A DNA stretch of 64,000 nucleotides from positions 6,051,847-6,115,846 of the forward strand of contig NC_133223.1 in the NCBI RefSeq assembly GCF_040436345.1, read 5' to 3'. Both the position numbers and the translations under genes were made by a program. Within the stretch, counting starts at the first letter, position 1; each line of letters starts with the position of its first letter. The notes below the pieces were generated by a model, which made no database searches, had not been told where the DNA came from, and saw only the letters and a program-made list of their open reading frames with translations. This DNA comes from Pagrus major (taxonomy: Eukaryota; Chordata; Actinopteri; Spariformes; Sparidae). Of this stretch, positions 34,577-47,332 are shown piece after piece.

Positions 34577-35900
34577 ACACTCTCAGAAATAATGTGTAAA
34601 ATTTGTACCTTTAAGGGTCCAACAGCTTGTCACTGGGGCAGTACCCTCAAAGGTACACCTATTGTACCCATTAACATGGAAACATTTTTGTACCCTTCCT
34701 GTTAGTACCTCATGGGGACATTTATGCACCCTGGGGTACAAAAATAGACTTAAACACTCTAGAAACTAAAATGTACCCTTGTAAATTGTTCTCTAGAGGG
34801 TACAACCCCAGTTACAAACCATTTGTACCTTAAGACGTCAAATCAGTACTCCATAAAACATGAAATAGTCAAAAAAATGTTTCATTCAATTTATTTATCT
34901 GAAACATCAGTGAAACATCGATAACAATCGATACAATATAATTTTCAATAAAATATTTCAATACAAATTCATACAAATTCACGTCTCTGTAGCTCAAGTG
35001 GGAGAGATGAAAGTGGGGTATGTATACTTGTCCCTGTCACAATCTCAAAGTCATCAAGAATGTTGCTCTGGGAAAACTCCCAGCATTGTCTCATCTGGTG
35101 CCTGTCACTTAAAGTTTGTGCTTCGCCTCAAAGCGCATGCACCAAACCCTTCGTAAGGGGCCATACATTGCAATAAGTCTGGCATAATGTACCATGTAGT
35201 GGCATTTTGGAGTGATGACATTTCCAAAAACATCCTTAAGTTTTGTCAGAAATTCGCAAACCATCAAGTTTAAAAAAGGCAAACTCTCCCTTTTGATTTC
35301 AGGGGCAGTTACTATATCAACTATGTCACAAGAGAGTAGGTACACATTCCAATAACTGCAAGTGGGGGGAACACGGTGTCCTATTAAGAATGGCAACAGT
35401 CTAAAAAGACACCATTTCTGAGCAGCAGACCCTGAAATTCCTGAGCCATGCATTAGTCGCTCTGTCAGTTGTACTGGTCTGTTTTTTTTTTTTGTCATTT
35501 TGACCAATTGCTACATGCTGTAGTTCTTCGTTTATTTCTTGTATGGTTATGTGTTTCTCTTTGTGTGCTTGGCACATGACTAGTTTCAGTACAAGTGGGA
35601 TGACTCCTTCGAACAAATAATGCATAATATCAGGTGGAAATACTTTCATCACATCAAAATAATTTAACTCACTCAAAGGAGAAGGACCTGATCCTCCATA
35701 TGTCAATTTATGCTCAGGGTTATCAATACACGATTTCAGATGATACTGGTGTGCCTCTGGGCTTCTCAAGACAAAATCATTCTCATTGAATTTTTCTTTA
35801 ATTTCTGTGCGAGTTCCACATAGGAGTATCTACCTATTTCATGTCCACTTTTTGGTTCAACCAAATTCAGCTTTGACTTACAATGTTCTTTCAACATGTA
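34577..35900 (-). mobile_element. Fragment of a second EnSpm/CACTA-like element
   Basis: The left end, CACTCTCAGAAATAATG followed by GTACC-rich subterminal sequence, looks like a CACT terminus. Minus-strand frames at 35860-35401 and 35507-35109 encode the C-terminal part of a transposase related to the one at 31740-33738: FPPDIMHYLFEGVIPLVLKL, LLPFLIGHRVPP, ITPKCHYMVHYARL and WCMRFEAKHKL. An A-homopolymer at about 35485 causes one frame change and another follows near 35115. The catalytic N-terminal half is absent, so this is a truncated dead copy. Confidence 0.65.
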
Positions 35901-38271
35901 TGGCGATCTGACAGCTGCGGACGCTTTTTCAAAGAAGTCATTAGACTTCTAACAGCACATCGAAAACTGACGTGCTTCAAAGAACTAAATGCTAAGTCAC
36001 ACCTGAAATGTAATGTAGTAATGTCATTAATTACAACTTGTCTGCATCCTTATTTCCCCACATTAACAAGGTATCTAAACTACAGTTAGCCAAATTGATG
36101 CAACTCATCAGTTTCAGCAAGAGACTGAAAAGGGAGTCAAAACAACCTGGAAGGACTTTGATTCTGCTTACCGGTAACGTCAGCTAAGTTGGTGTTAGCT
36201 TAAGTGACTACAAAAAATAAACTTTTAGCATTTTCTTACCATTGATGAAAGACTGGTTTGACTTCTTGCTTTATTCAGATTGGTCATTCTCTACTTCAGC
36301 CCTTCGCTTCTTGCCTTGTCTAGCATTGCAAGCTGCTTTTGGTATAGGTGGAAAAAGAAGTTATAGCTGCACTTTCTCTGCATTTCTTGTGTGACTAGCA
36401 CACTAATGTAGTATAGCTTTAGTAAAATATCTGCCTAGCTTTGTGGAAGACTGGTCATACACAATGAGTACATGGAGGTAGGTAGGTAGACAGGTAGCCG
36501 TCCAGTCATTTAATTTAGGGACATGAAATGTTTAGATGGACCTAGAACAACCCTGTGGAAGTCTCAGGCAGGATTTTTGGTTTTGGTTTTGTCGGACCAT
36601 TCGATTTATGATTGCTGTTGGGATGAGCAATCAAAAAATCAAAAAAGATTTTCAAAAAATATAGCAAAAAAAAAAAAATCTTTTGAAATAAATTAACAAC
36701 CCCTAGCTTTAATTTTCGTGGAGGGCAGATAGTCATTTGACCTGCGTTGTCATCTATAGTCAGGTGACCTTCATCATCGTGGTAACAAGACTGAAATCGT
36801 AAAGGTTAGGTTTAGGCAACCAAACTACTAGTAACTACAAGTCAATGTTGAATTTTAGTTTTAAACACAAGTCTCCTGGGTCAAAGTCCTGAGTTTGTTT
36901 GATCCGTCCATCAACCCCAAACTCAACACTACTCAGATTTTCTGTCTTTACACTACGTCTGACATTTTTTTTGCATAGTATTTGGACGCATCTGTTTTTC
37001 ATCATTGTGAGTTTGCACTTACAGGAATTGTAACTACATTAAAATTATTTAATTCCGTCATTGCTGTTTCCATTTGTCGGTCCCATCAGCTGAGGTTGCA
37101 TCATGTGCTGATGTGTGGATTTTACATCATATGTTTACTCCGGAACATTGATGTTTTCCTTCACACCTCTAATTGGAATGATCCCTCTGAGAATAGAGCT
37201 TGCAATCATCTTCATTAATAGAGGAAGGTGTGAATCCTTGACGAATGCCAGTCATTAAAGAACATCCACATATAGTCTATGTGGATGTTTGTCTTGTTAA
37301 GTGCTTGACACAAAACCAGTCTCAGGGGCTTGGGTCAGCCAGGCAGAAGATGATTGAGCGCAGAGTTCAAGTTACGTGGGAGCCAATGGGGGCTGAGCTC
37401 CCATAAGGTTGGTCTGAGCTCCCATGAAAACAGTAAAAATAATACATCACTAATACATTACCAAGAACCATTATTTTAATCACAAATAATACATTTTTCA
37501 AATAGGCTAAAAGAAACATGTTTTCCAGAGGAACTAGGGACCATATTCTCTCTGAATGACAGTGACAATGACCACATAAGTCTCTCTCTCTGCAACGTGC
37601 ACTGCCATATCTTTTCATATTCAAATTAAATAACTGATCTACTTGACACAATTATTGCACAAAGTGGGCTGCTGTGTGTGTGTGTGTGTGTGTGTGTGTT
37701 TTTCACTTTGTGAAATGGCTTAAGCGAATCCTAAATCATGTCAAATTTCACAAATACAGTAACAAATAACTATAGGCTTCTTTGTCATCCATAGAGAAAG
37801 TTTGAAAAAACACTACATTTTGAGACTTGTTGCGTTAGGAGAAACTATGTAAACTTTGTGAAACGCTGTCTACAACACATTCGTAAATATTTGGGCCTAC
37901 TTGTTAATTCAGCAAACATTATATACATGAAGATTTTTCTTTATTTGTTTCGCAAACGTTGTATCCGATTGTTCCAGTGATATAGGTGTATATTTGCATT
38001 TAGAGTGGAGAGGTGAGATCAGATCACAAGAGGTCACCTAAGGTGCATGTTGAGTCACATGTTAATGCCAGGTGTGAATTGACAGGCTTGAAACTTTCCA
38101 CTTATGATCGGATAACTTAGGACGGATGGTAGAACTAAATGTGAACAGCCTCACATCACTAAATGTGAACGCACCTGTTCGCCTATTATTTATTTATCTA
38201 GCTCTGCCCTAGGGTTAGTTATTTAGGGACCCCCACAAAGCTCAGATTATAACTCAAACCCTGATTGTGTG

Positions 38272-38311
<40 letters not shown>

Positions 38312-38857
38312 GTGTAAAAGAGGCATGTTGTAGAATGCAGGTTTATTAGCGTATTACATCTACAGCATACTGTACTACTATACTGTATGCCCTCTACCAG
38401 TATATCTCTTTGTCTGTCTTGCTTCCTCTTTTTTTCAAAACAAAAGACCCCTCTGTGGCTCAGCATTCCCCAGGGTTGACTTAGGACAGGGTCAAGTGTC
38501 AGCTGGAGGTGATCCCATTAAAAGTTTCCAATTCTTCATTTTCATATGCATTACAATTACAGTGAAGCAGTCATTGGTATTGAAGTTCTTAATTCTCAGG
38601 CTCCAACCAACAATGCTCAACAATATGTATAAAAAGAAAATCACACAAGTAGGAATGAGCATCTAAGATGTAAGACAAAATATAAAAAGATTGAAACCAA
38701 AGCATATGTTACCAAAGAAATAGAAAATTACTGATCATTGATATTACAAGCTCACAACATAAACAAGGAACATAAACAGACAGTACAGTGGCAGACGACC
38801 TAACCATTGTAACTGATGAGAACCTGAGAAAGATGTTGCAAATGTACAGACCTATCC
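35901..38857. other. Intergenic, no gene seen
   Basis: No supported gene. A 12-bp-arm palindrome (AACATCCACATA with TATGTGGATGTT) lies near 37259-37289. TG microsatellites are at about 37671-37700 and 38262-38312. A short duplicated phrase GAGCTCCCAT occurs at 37395-37425. Confidence 0.5.
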
Positions 38858-39660
38858 CAGTGAGCAAAATGTGGTCTAGATCACATCTTTTAGACATCAT
38901 TTATGGACATCCAAGACTAGACGTCTTGGATGTCCATAGACGTCCAAAGACGTCCTCTGGGGAGCCAGAATGAAAGTTTTTTATACGTCTTTTCTGGACG
39001 TTGTATAGACGTTTATATATCGTTTATCGACTAATTCTGGCTGTTAGTGGACGTCCAGATCATAGCCAGTATGAACTTCTATTCTCAACTTATTCTGGAT
39101 GTCAGTGGATGTCTAGATTATGGCCTGACTGGATGTCTTTTCTCAACGTCATTTATCGACTAATTCTGGCTGTCAATGGACGTCCAGATCATGGCCTGGC
39201 CATGTCAATAGTCAGGCCATAATCTAGACATCCACTGACATCCAGAATTAGTTGAGAATAGACGTTCATACTGGCTATGCACAGAGGTACAAGGAGAAAT
39301 TTCCCAGACTGTGAAACAGACGCATGTGGGGGAGATTGAGGCCAGGAAAAAAGTTTTCTGTGAGAGCCATAACCCTGGCATCACAAACAAAAAGGAAATT
39401 TGAGCCAACATGTAGCAGCAGCCGTCAATGCCTTCAGCTTTGAGAGTCTAACCATGTCAAAGGTGAAAAAGAAGTGGTCAGACCTCAAAGTCACAGCCAA
39501 AAAGCAGATCTGCCTATATAGGCAGATCATAACTGCGACTGGTGGGGGCACAGTGACTGTAGGCCTCTTTCCCACAAATGAGCGAATTGTTTCAATTGTT
39601 GGGGAAGCATCAGGTGTGGTTTATTTTCATGGCCAAAGAAATATTACTTAAGGGGAGACA
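38858..39660 (+). mobile_element. Harbinger-like element with decayed Myb/SANT gene and stem-loops
   Basis: Begins CCCAGTGAGCAAAATG, then has many GACGTCC/GACATCC units. Arms at about 39057-39130 and 39210-39285 are inverted copies forming a long stem. Further right a frame reads AAAVNAFSFESLTMSKVKKK, then WSDLKVTAKKQI and TATGGGTVTVGLFPTNERIVS, as in Myb/SANT-like proteins carried by fish Harbinger (PIF) elements. The N-terminal part of that protein is broken by stops near 39400. An inverted relative of the left part is at 62960-63320. Confidence 0.55.
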
Positions 39661-39969
39661 CTACAGGTCATGCACAGTTCAGTTTTTAGATTTTATGGGC
39701 AGTTTTTAGATATTTTATTTTGCTTGCATGTCTTCTTTCAGACTTGTGGAAAGAAAATGCCCAAAATACACATTTACGTGTTGATTTCTGTTCTGGACAT
39801 TTACATGGATGCTGTCAATATTATCATTCTGTATTGTATTCATTCATTTTAGGCCATAGGAGTTTTGTATGGATGTGAAAAGAAAAATACACGTGCACAA
39901 CATAAGATAAATAAAGACAAAATAAACTTTTGTTTTTGTTTGATGAAGTTTTTTTTATAAATGATTAGA

Positions 39970-40030
39970 TATACATACATACATACATACACACATACAT
40001 ATATATATACATACATACATATATTTTATG
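39970..40030. repeat. TACA/TA microsatellite
   Basis: Simple repeat of ATACATACATAC type. It has no coding meaning. Confidence 0.85.
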
Positions 40031-40243
40031 TAGAGTAGAACTGTCGGCACCTCATTAAAAAACAGGATCAGTGATGCTATGGCTAAATACAAGATACGTC
40101 CTACAATATTATTTAATTTCCTCAGGAACACAATCTATTTTCTTAAATGAATCTGACTTAAGGGATCTACAATCTGTGCAATCTCAATTTTGGAGGTGAA
40201 GTGGTATTGAGTTAATAATTTTACTTTTCTATACCTACTACCC

Positions 40244-40828
40244 CAGGGCCGGCCCTTGGCATAGGCTGTATAGGCGAATGCTAAGGGCGCCGTCACCCAC
40301 GGGGGGTGGGGGTGGGGGGGTGGATTAGATATTAGTCTTATGTATAGCACACAGCAAGCATCTGTTTTTTTTATTAAAATGTAACATCCAGTGGTCACAT
40401 ATACTTCTCTTCTCTCTTCAGATGCACTTTTAAAATATTTCACCACCACCCCAGTGACACAGCATCAGGTGCTCCTGTCCCCTCTACCTCAGCACAGCAG
40501 AGTGACAATATTCTTTAATATGATTGTGCAATACCTTATATATATTGTATTTTTAATTCATTTTATGTCACTTGTTTTCATGTTCACTGTTTTTATTTTG
40601 TATGTAAATAGAATATTCTTTAATATGTTTGTGCAATGCCTTATTTATATTTTCACTTGTATTTATCACTTGTTTTTTTCTTCAGTATTTATTTGGTGTG
40701 ATATTCTTGCATACATACATGCAGTTTCTGTGTGAGTGTATGAAAATTGATTGTGAAATTGACTGCGATGCAAGGGGACACCAGCTAAAATCTTGCCTAG
40801 GGCACCAATTTGTTCAGGGCTGGCACTG
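40244..40828 (+). mobile_element. Non-autonomous hAT element
   Basis: The ends are CAGGGCCGGCCCTTGGC and TTCAGGGCTGGCACTG, an imperfect inverted repeat, flanked by TACTACCC (40236-40243) and TACTACTC (40829-40836), an 8-bp duplication with one change. The interior keeps a scrap of hAT N-terminal coding (DALLKYFTTTPV) just after a splice-like ctcttcag. It is the same type as the copy at 10184-11566 but shorter. Confidence 0.8.
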
Positions 40829-40836
40829 TACTACTC

Positions 40837-41537
40837 AGACTAACATTCAAATATAGAGCAAAATTACTGACAATTTAATATCAAAAATCTTTTATTCACT
40901 ATGCATTACATCAATTACAGAAAGTAGGCTTTTTGAATAGGGGCCAATTGTCCTCCGTGTTGGAAGAAACAACCCAGATAGCACACATATGTCTTGCAGA
41001 TGTTGACACGATGAATAGATACCCAGGAGAATAGGTTCCTCCACATCAGTATCATTTTATACAATGGCCAGTACCATAGTTAAACTAAATTATCTTCAAA
41101 CTACCACCATACTCTTTGCTCATGTTGCCCTCCTCTCTCTGGAATGTACTTGTGGCAAACACACACAGTTTAGTCTGAGTAACATGTATTAGGGCATATG
41201 GAGATAAAACAGTATTGTTACTGTGATTATTATCTCCCAGTAACCTCCCAGTGCACAGATGTCCACTGTTAATGAAGTTAAAGCCCTAACAAATTAATGT
41301 TATCACTGCCACTACATGGACTACTAAAGCATGTTGAGTTTAAGTTTCAGATGTAGTAATAACAATGAACACAGCTGGTTGTCTGATAGAGACCATGACA
41401 CATGATGGTTTAAAATATAAGCATAAGAGAACAACGCTCTTTATCAGGCCATGACACCTTTTGACTTGACTTCAGTGACTTGTTAACAACAGTGAAATTC
41501 CATATTCACAGAATTTGGGTTACTTACCGGTTAGTTT
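40837..41537. other. Intergenic, no gene seen
   Basis: No supported gene. The last part is 3' flank of the TAAR ending at 41538. Confidence 0.45.
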
Positions 41538-42784
41538 CTACAGTATTTTAGCATCACAAGAGTCATGCTGCAGTATCTTAAGTGTTACAGTGAGTTTAAT
41601 AGATTTTCTAAACCAGGGGTAAAATAAGGCATAGATCACAGGGTTCACACAGGAGTTAAAATACATCAGCCACCCTCTGATGGTTGAGGATGAACTACTG
41701 TCTTCAATATCCTGGCCTACAAGGGATGGGGAGTAATATGGACAGAAACATATTAGAAACACAATTACTAAAACACCAAGAGTCTTGGCTGCTTTCATCT
41801 CAGATTTCTTAGCAGTTACACACACTGAACTCTGCCGTGTGACAGCTGCGATGTGGGACCTCATAGCTTGAGCCTGAGACACAGCCACTACAAATACTCT
41901 CATATACAGAACTATGATGACAGTAATGGGGGCAACAAAGGTAAAGACAAAGTCAAAAGCTCCTGTGATCTGGTTGAGGACCACTACACACTCTCCATAG
42001 CAGGAATTGTGTGAATCAGGATGTCTCAGAAAGTCCTTTAAAATTACACTGTTATAGAGAATAGAGCATATCCAACACAGACAAACACAGACTTTTGTTC
42101 TGCCCAGAGTAACTCTGGTGGTGTAACGTAGAGGGTCACAAATAGCAAAATAACGATCGATTGATATGAGCACCATAGTTCCAACTGAAGAAGAGGTAAT
42201 GATAAAATCTGTAACATAACACAGAGCACACATGAGGTCACCCAGGAACCAGCAAGTTTCTGTCAAAAGGATCTTAACCGGCATCAGCAGGAGGCCCACA
42301 AGGAAGTCTGAGACAGCCAGGGAGACGATGAGAAGGTTGGTGGGGGTGTGGAGCTGCCTGGGGAGGAAAAATCATCATTAAATCACATTATCATCAACGA
42401 TAGCTTGTTAGTTAATGCAGTAGCAGGAAGGGCATTCGTATGGATATGAATCTATTCTGGAGTGCCAGCTTAAATTATTTTGTCACAACATTACATTTAA
42501 ATATTTCTTTGTAAGAAACACAAATGGAACATTAAGATTAAAAGAAGACATGCAGTTCTTGATATATCCATTCTAAAAATAAAGTATTTTGTGCTGAGCA
42601 TTTATCTGTACCTGAAGTGGGAGATGGAGATGATGACAAGCAGGTTGAGAGCTGCAGTGAGCAGAGAGATGAAGGACAGCAGAATGTTAGTCAGCATGGT
42701 CTCAGACTGAGATGGTGTGGGTTTCCTGCAGGAATTGTTGAGGAGGTCTGGAAAGCAGAGTTCAGCTCCTTTTGTAGTCTCCAT
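41538..42784 (-). CDS. Trace amine-associated receptor with Asp at 3.32 and 5.42
   Basis: TAAR-family olfactory receptor. Exon 1 runs 42784-42612 and exon 2 42357-41538, with a 254-bp GT-AG intron (TTCAG|gtacag, cccag|GCAG) and 330 residues. The start METTKGAELCF is aligned with its relatives. Seen: NNS glycosylation site near residue 15, intron in the loop after TM1, Asp 3.32 (CYVTDFII), Asp 5.42 (AFDFVFTFVAP), IDRY, ECL2 cysteine (NSCYGECV), and NSCVNPVIYALFYPWF with Tyr 7.43. Acids at both 3.32 and 5.42 are known in TAARs that bind diamines such as cadaverine (zebrafish TAAR13c), so a diamine ligand is a reasonable inference. Trp 6.48 is replaced by Phe (FLICFCPYY). A Ser-rich ECL3 (DSSSSSTIR) is unlike the other copies. 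No stop or frameshift is visible. Confidence 0.95.
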
Positions 42785-43188
42785 CTTCAGAGAGTGAAGC
42801 TGCTGATTTCTAGACTGCATCTCTATGTTATACAGCTGATTTATTTATCCCTTTTCCTCTCTCTGAGTTGCTCCTGCTATTTTTTTCTCTCCAGCAGAGA
42901 CTGAAGTCCCTCCCTTTATTGCTATAGTCTATCTTTCTCATCATCCTCTGCGAGGACGATTTTATCTTTCTTTAATATCATCATTGTTGGGTAACTTGGT
43001 ACATTACTGCGTTATCTACTGAAGCATTAGAGTACTTTAGAATTACCAAAAATTACAGTAAAACCCCTTTGTGACTCGTTGCACATGTCAGTTATATTGT
43101 TCAGACGGCATGTAGCCAACTGTACATGTACCTTTGAATGCGTTGACTCTACTGTCATTTTGTAGCCTTCTTTACGGTTACGGCTTAG

Positions 43189-43330
43189 GAGTTCAGCTCC
43201 TGTAGTCTCTTCAGAGAGAGAAGCTGCTGTTGTCAAGCTGCTTTTTGACTGCAGCTCTTTGTCATACCGCCGATTTTATTATTTTATTTAGACCTCCTCA
43301 GCTCTCTGAATAGCTCCTCTGCATGGACAA
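43189..43330 (-). pseudogene. Relic of a TAAR exon 1 and leader
   Basis: On the minus strand CAGCAGCTTCTCTCTCTGAAG is followed by AGACTACAGGAGCTGAACTC. This matches the start region of the 42784 gene except that the four bases with the start codon (ATGG) are missing and coding sense ends after AEL. The match continues into the leader (GCTCTTTGTCATACCG...). No exon 2 follows before the live gene. It is a partial tandem duplicate that has decayed. Confidence 0.6.
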
Positions 43331-43439
43331 TTTTAACTTTTCTTTGTTAGAATTGCCATAATTTGTAAGAACAATTTTTTTTTATAAAACTCTGCTTTCA
43401 AGGCAACAGATTTATCTTTTTAGTTTTTGGTGTCGCATA

Positions 43440-44190
43440 GGGTCCACAAGAGTGTCTCGTCTTTGGGCAACAGAAGTCTCAAATGGCTCCAAACGATTTA
43501 GCGCATCTGGCCCAAAGCAATGTTTTCCCTTTTAAATCAGTAGCATGAGAAAAGAGGAGTCATTGTTCTCTTCACAGATGAGAGCAGGTTCACACTGAGC
43601 ACATGTGACAGAGGTGAAAGAGTCTGGAGACGCTGTGGTGAACGTTATGCTGCCTGTAACATCATCCAGCATGACCGGTTTAGCGGTTGGTCAGTGATGG
43701 TCTGGGGAGGCATATCCTTGGAGGGTCGCACAGACCTCTGTGTCATAGCCAACGTAGCCCTGACTGCTGTTAAGTACAGGGATGAAATCCGCAGAGCGAT
43801 TGTCAGACCTTAGGCTGGTGCAGTGGGCCCTGGGTTCCTCCTGGTGCAGGACAATACCCGCCCTCATGTGACCAGAGTGTGTAGGCAGTTCCTGAATGAC
43901 GAAGGCATTGATGCTATTGACTGGCCCTTTCGCTCCCCTGAAATCCGATTGAGCACCTATGGAACTTTATGCATCGGTGCATCCGACACCACCAAGTACC
44001 ACCACAGATTGTCCAGGAGCTCACTGATGCCCTGATCCAGCTCTGGGAGGAGATCCCCCAGGACACCATCCGCCAACTCATCAGGAGCATGCCCAGACGT
44101 TGTTGGGATTGCATACAGGCACGTGGGGGCCATACACACTACAGTCACATTATATGTTGCCATGATAAAAATTCACGCAAGTTGGATCAG
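43440..44190 (+). pseudogene. Tc1/mariner-type transposase relic
   Basis: Readable pieces in order: VLFTDESRFTLSTCDRGERV, VWRRCGERY, SVMVWGGISLEGRTDL, FLLVQDNTRPHVTRVCRQFL, DAIDWPFRSPEI and, in another frame, IVQELTDALIQLWEEIPQD with SMPRRCWDCIQARGG. First Asp (FTDESRF) and second Asp (VQDNTRPH) of the DDE triad are visible. The third-acid block (normally SPDLNPIEHLWD) is destroyed by a deletion. A stop (cctTAGgct) lies near 43812. The N-terminal DNA-binding half is absent or unreadable. Non-functional. Confidence 0.85.
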
Positions 44191-44299
44191 CTTGTGATTT
44201 AAATTTTTTAATTTGATTTGAGTGTGATTTTTTTAATCAAGCCCTCAACTTGAATCATTCATTCATCAAGATCTGATGTGTGATTAAAGTGTTACCTTA

Positions 44300-45500
44300 A
44301 TTTTTTTGAGGAGTGTTGTCAAATTCACGCAAAACACTGGGTCTGGAACCAAACTCCTGGAGAGGGGCTGGACTCTCTCCTTTGCTGGTTTTGCCCAGGG
44401 TGAGAGGCACCAGGCAGGTGTAGAAATACTCAGACTTTACACACTCAACAGCAGTTCAGAGTACCTAGCCTCCTTGGAGTACTTGGGTGGCGTCCTGGAA
44501 GGGGTTCCATCTATAGTTCTTATGGGAGACTTCAAGGTCACATGGGCAATGATGAGGAAACCTTGAGGTGGTGCTATGTCATTGGACTTCAGTGATAGTC
44601 ATGGATTGGCCATAACAAAAACCATGTTCGAGCAGAAGGTGTTTCAACTTTGTGGTTGTATTATAGGAACTGTAGTTGTATGTCTTGGACACTCGGGTGA
44701 AGAGCGGAGAAGAACTGTCAGCTGATCACCACCTGGTGATGAGTTGGATTAGATGATGAGGGGAGGCTGCCGAAAAGACCTGGTAAACCCAAGTGAGTAG
44801 TGAGGGTGAACTGGCAGAGACCCCAGTCTGTTGGCTCTTTTAATTTCCACCTCAGAAGAATTTCTCACTCATACTTGGGGAGGTTTTGGATGTTGAATTC
44901 GAGTGTGCCATCTTCAATGCTGTGATCAGAAGGTCATTTGTGGGCTTGGTTGGCCCAGGGGTCTCCTGAAGCAGCAGACAGATACTGGGAGGCCAGACGG
45001 GCTGTAGCTTTAGCGGTTGCTGAAGCAAAATTCTGTGTGTGGAGTTCAAGGAGGCCTCAAAGAAGTTCTGCCAAATCATTCAGGGAAAGCAGGGCTTAGC
45101 CAAAGCTATGTTCAGCCAAAGAGGAGAACTGCTTAACTGGGCTGGAAATATTGTCGGGTGGTGGAAGGAGCACTTTGAAGAGCACATGAACCCATCTAAT
45201 ATGTCCTCTGCAGAAGAGGCAGAGTCTTAAGACTTGGGGAAAGACTCGGGAGCCAGTTGCAGTGGTTCGGGCATCTGATTAGGATGCCTCCTGGTTGCCT
45301 TCCTTTGGAGGTTTTCCAAGCACGGCCAACTGGGTGGAGACCCTGGGCAGACTGAGAAATCGCTGGAAGGATTATACTGTATATCTCATCTGGCCTGGGA
45401 CTGCCCCAGGATCCCCCGGGAAGAGATAAAAGGTGTGGATGGGGAAAGGGAACACAAAGAAGCTACAAAATGTGGATGCTTCACACAAAAATGTTGAACT
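44300..45500 (+). mobile_element. Decayed RTE/Rex-like LINE, internally deleted
   Basis: Readable fragments: an endonuclease-domain piece (SSEYLASLEYLGGVLEGV, then SIVLMGDFKVTWA), a linker piece (EFKEASKKFCQIIQGKQGLA and GWWKEHFEEHMNPSNMSSAEE) and a 3' end with GMPPGSLP-like sequence and SGLGLPQDPPGR. The reverse-transcriptase core is missing. Stops and frameshifts are common. The clade is assigned by resemblance of the linker and 3' end and is uncertain. Confidence 0.6.
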
Positions 45501-45923
45501 TTTCACTAAAGTCACTCAAAGTAAAGTTTAAGCTCTGTTTGTCTGTGTTGGATGTTTTCTCCTATCTCTCGCAGTCTGACGCTGAAAGATTTCAGACTTA
45601 GTGCGATTAACTAATAAGTACAACATGCCCTCATTGGAAATTAGCTCTGAAACCAGCTGTTGCTGCAGGAAAGTCTGGAGGTCATCATCCATCTTTTGGG
45701 AGAACAGTATATTAAAAATCACTCCATTGAAGTGTTCAAGAGAAGTTAATTAAGTGTATTATTATTGTGTAACGGTATTAGGTACGCATAATAGGTATTT
45801 TGATGATCCACAATAAGTGTCCAGCTGTACGTTGTATCAGCTATTATGCTAGTCATGTTGATGGACTAGTTGTCAAGGTAACAGTAGTTTGGTAATAATT
45901 AATTGATGAAATAACAAGCTAAA

Positions 45924-46810
45924 TTAAAGCTGCAAGCAGTGATGAACGGGCCCTCGCCCCACGTACGTCGGGCTGTGGCACCGTTGGAGGTCCTGGGCGC
46001 CCAGATGTGTGCTTGCCCGTTGCCTGTGGAAATGTTCTACCGTAAAATCTGTAGGCCAAGTTAAACAATGTACGAGGCATAGAAATGGGTTCCTACAGAA
46101 TGGGAACAGCCATAAGGGGTCACCGCACTGCCACACCCAACAGGTATATCGGAGGCGAAAGCTTTTTACAACTTTTCATCATCAAGGTCTGACGATGACA
46201 TTTAGTGAGTGTGAAGTCTGTGGCGTTAAATCTGTAGGACAAGTTAAATAAAGTACGAGGCATAGACATGAAAAAAAATGAATGGGAAAACCCATAAGGG
46301 GGGCATTAGGGGGCGCTACTGAGCTGTCATGCTGCGCATGAGGGCAGTTGTCATATCAAATTAACGTACTCATGGGTAGGGAGCTATGGGACAAATTTGG
46401 TGAGTCTGCGATCATCCTAAAGTCCCGAAAACAGTATTGGAAAAATGAAAATCGCCACACGCCATTCAAGATGGCCGACTTCCTGTTGCAGCAAAAATTC
46501 CGACAAAAATAATTCCAGCCTAAATCCTTGAGACCCATGACTCCTGTAAAATTCAAGACGATCCGAGAATGTTTTCGCGGCCTCACCCGATGTTAGGTGG
46601 CGCTATGGAGTCCCCTGACCACACCCACCCCCAATCATTTTGAATTCTGATGTGGGCGCGCACATGTGACATATGTTCCGAATTTGGTGAGTTTTGGGGT
46701 ATGTTCAGGCTGCCAAATATGCGCTTGGTTGGAAGGACAAAAAAGTATAACTATAAAGAATCCTTACAGATACAATAGGTCCTCGCACGAGATTCGTGCT
46801 CGGGCCCTAA
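45924..46810 (+). repeat. Abundant teleost-type repeat with GGGCCC ends
   Basis: Starts TTAAAGCTGCAAGCAGTGAT followed by GAACGGGCCCTCGC, and ends GATTCGTGCTCGGGCCCTAA. The ends and the internal phrase TTCCGAATTTGGTGAGTTTT match a family I recall as very frequent in fish genomes. An internal direct repeat (ATCTGTAGGCCAAGTTAAAC and ATCTGTAGGACAAGTTAAAT) is present. No coding capacity. The superfamily is not assigned. Confidence 0.6.
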
Positions 46811-47332
46811 CTAAGCTGTGACAACTGCCAGTCAGAACAAACAATTACCAATAGATGCAAGTGCATATAGTATCATATCCACGTGAAAGTTGTGACAGAA
46901 AACGTACATTTAGTAAAAGACTCACTACTTTTCCACAAGATTCTCACACTGACCACATTATCTTGGCTTTCACAGTGGCACTAAACACGTTAACTTCAAT
47001 CTTCCTCCTGAAGCTCCAAAATGCAGTGGACAGGTGAGAGCTGACTGACTGACTGACTTATCTCTATGTGCATTTCAGTGATAAGCACTGTGCAGGTTTT
47101 TATTAACAGACCCTTTGTGAATTAAACTTTGCCCAACCAAGGACAGACATTAGCAGTTTATCTGTTCTGTCCAAATAAAGGGGAAACAAAGTATCATAGT
47201 TAAAACAAAAACACACTGTAAATAAATATGTGCAAAATGTGTGTACTTTTAAGCTATATGTCTAAAAGATGTAGTAGTTACAGAGAATGCAACTGTAAGT
47301 CCAGTTGGGACCCAGGCAGCTTGCTAGTGCAC

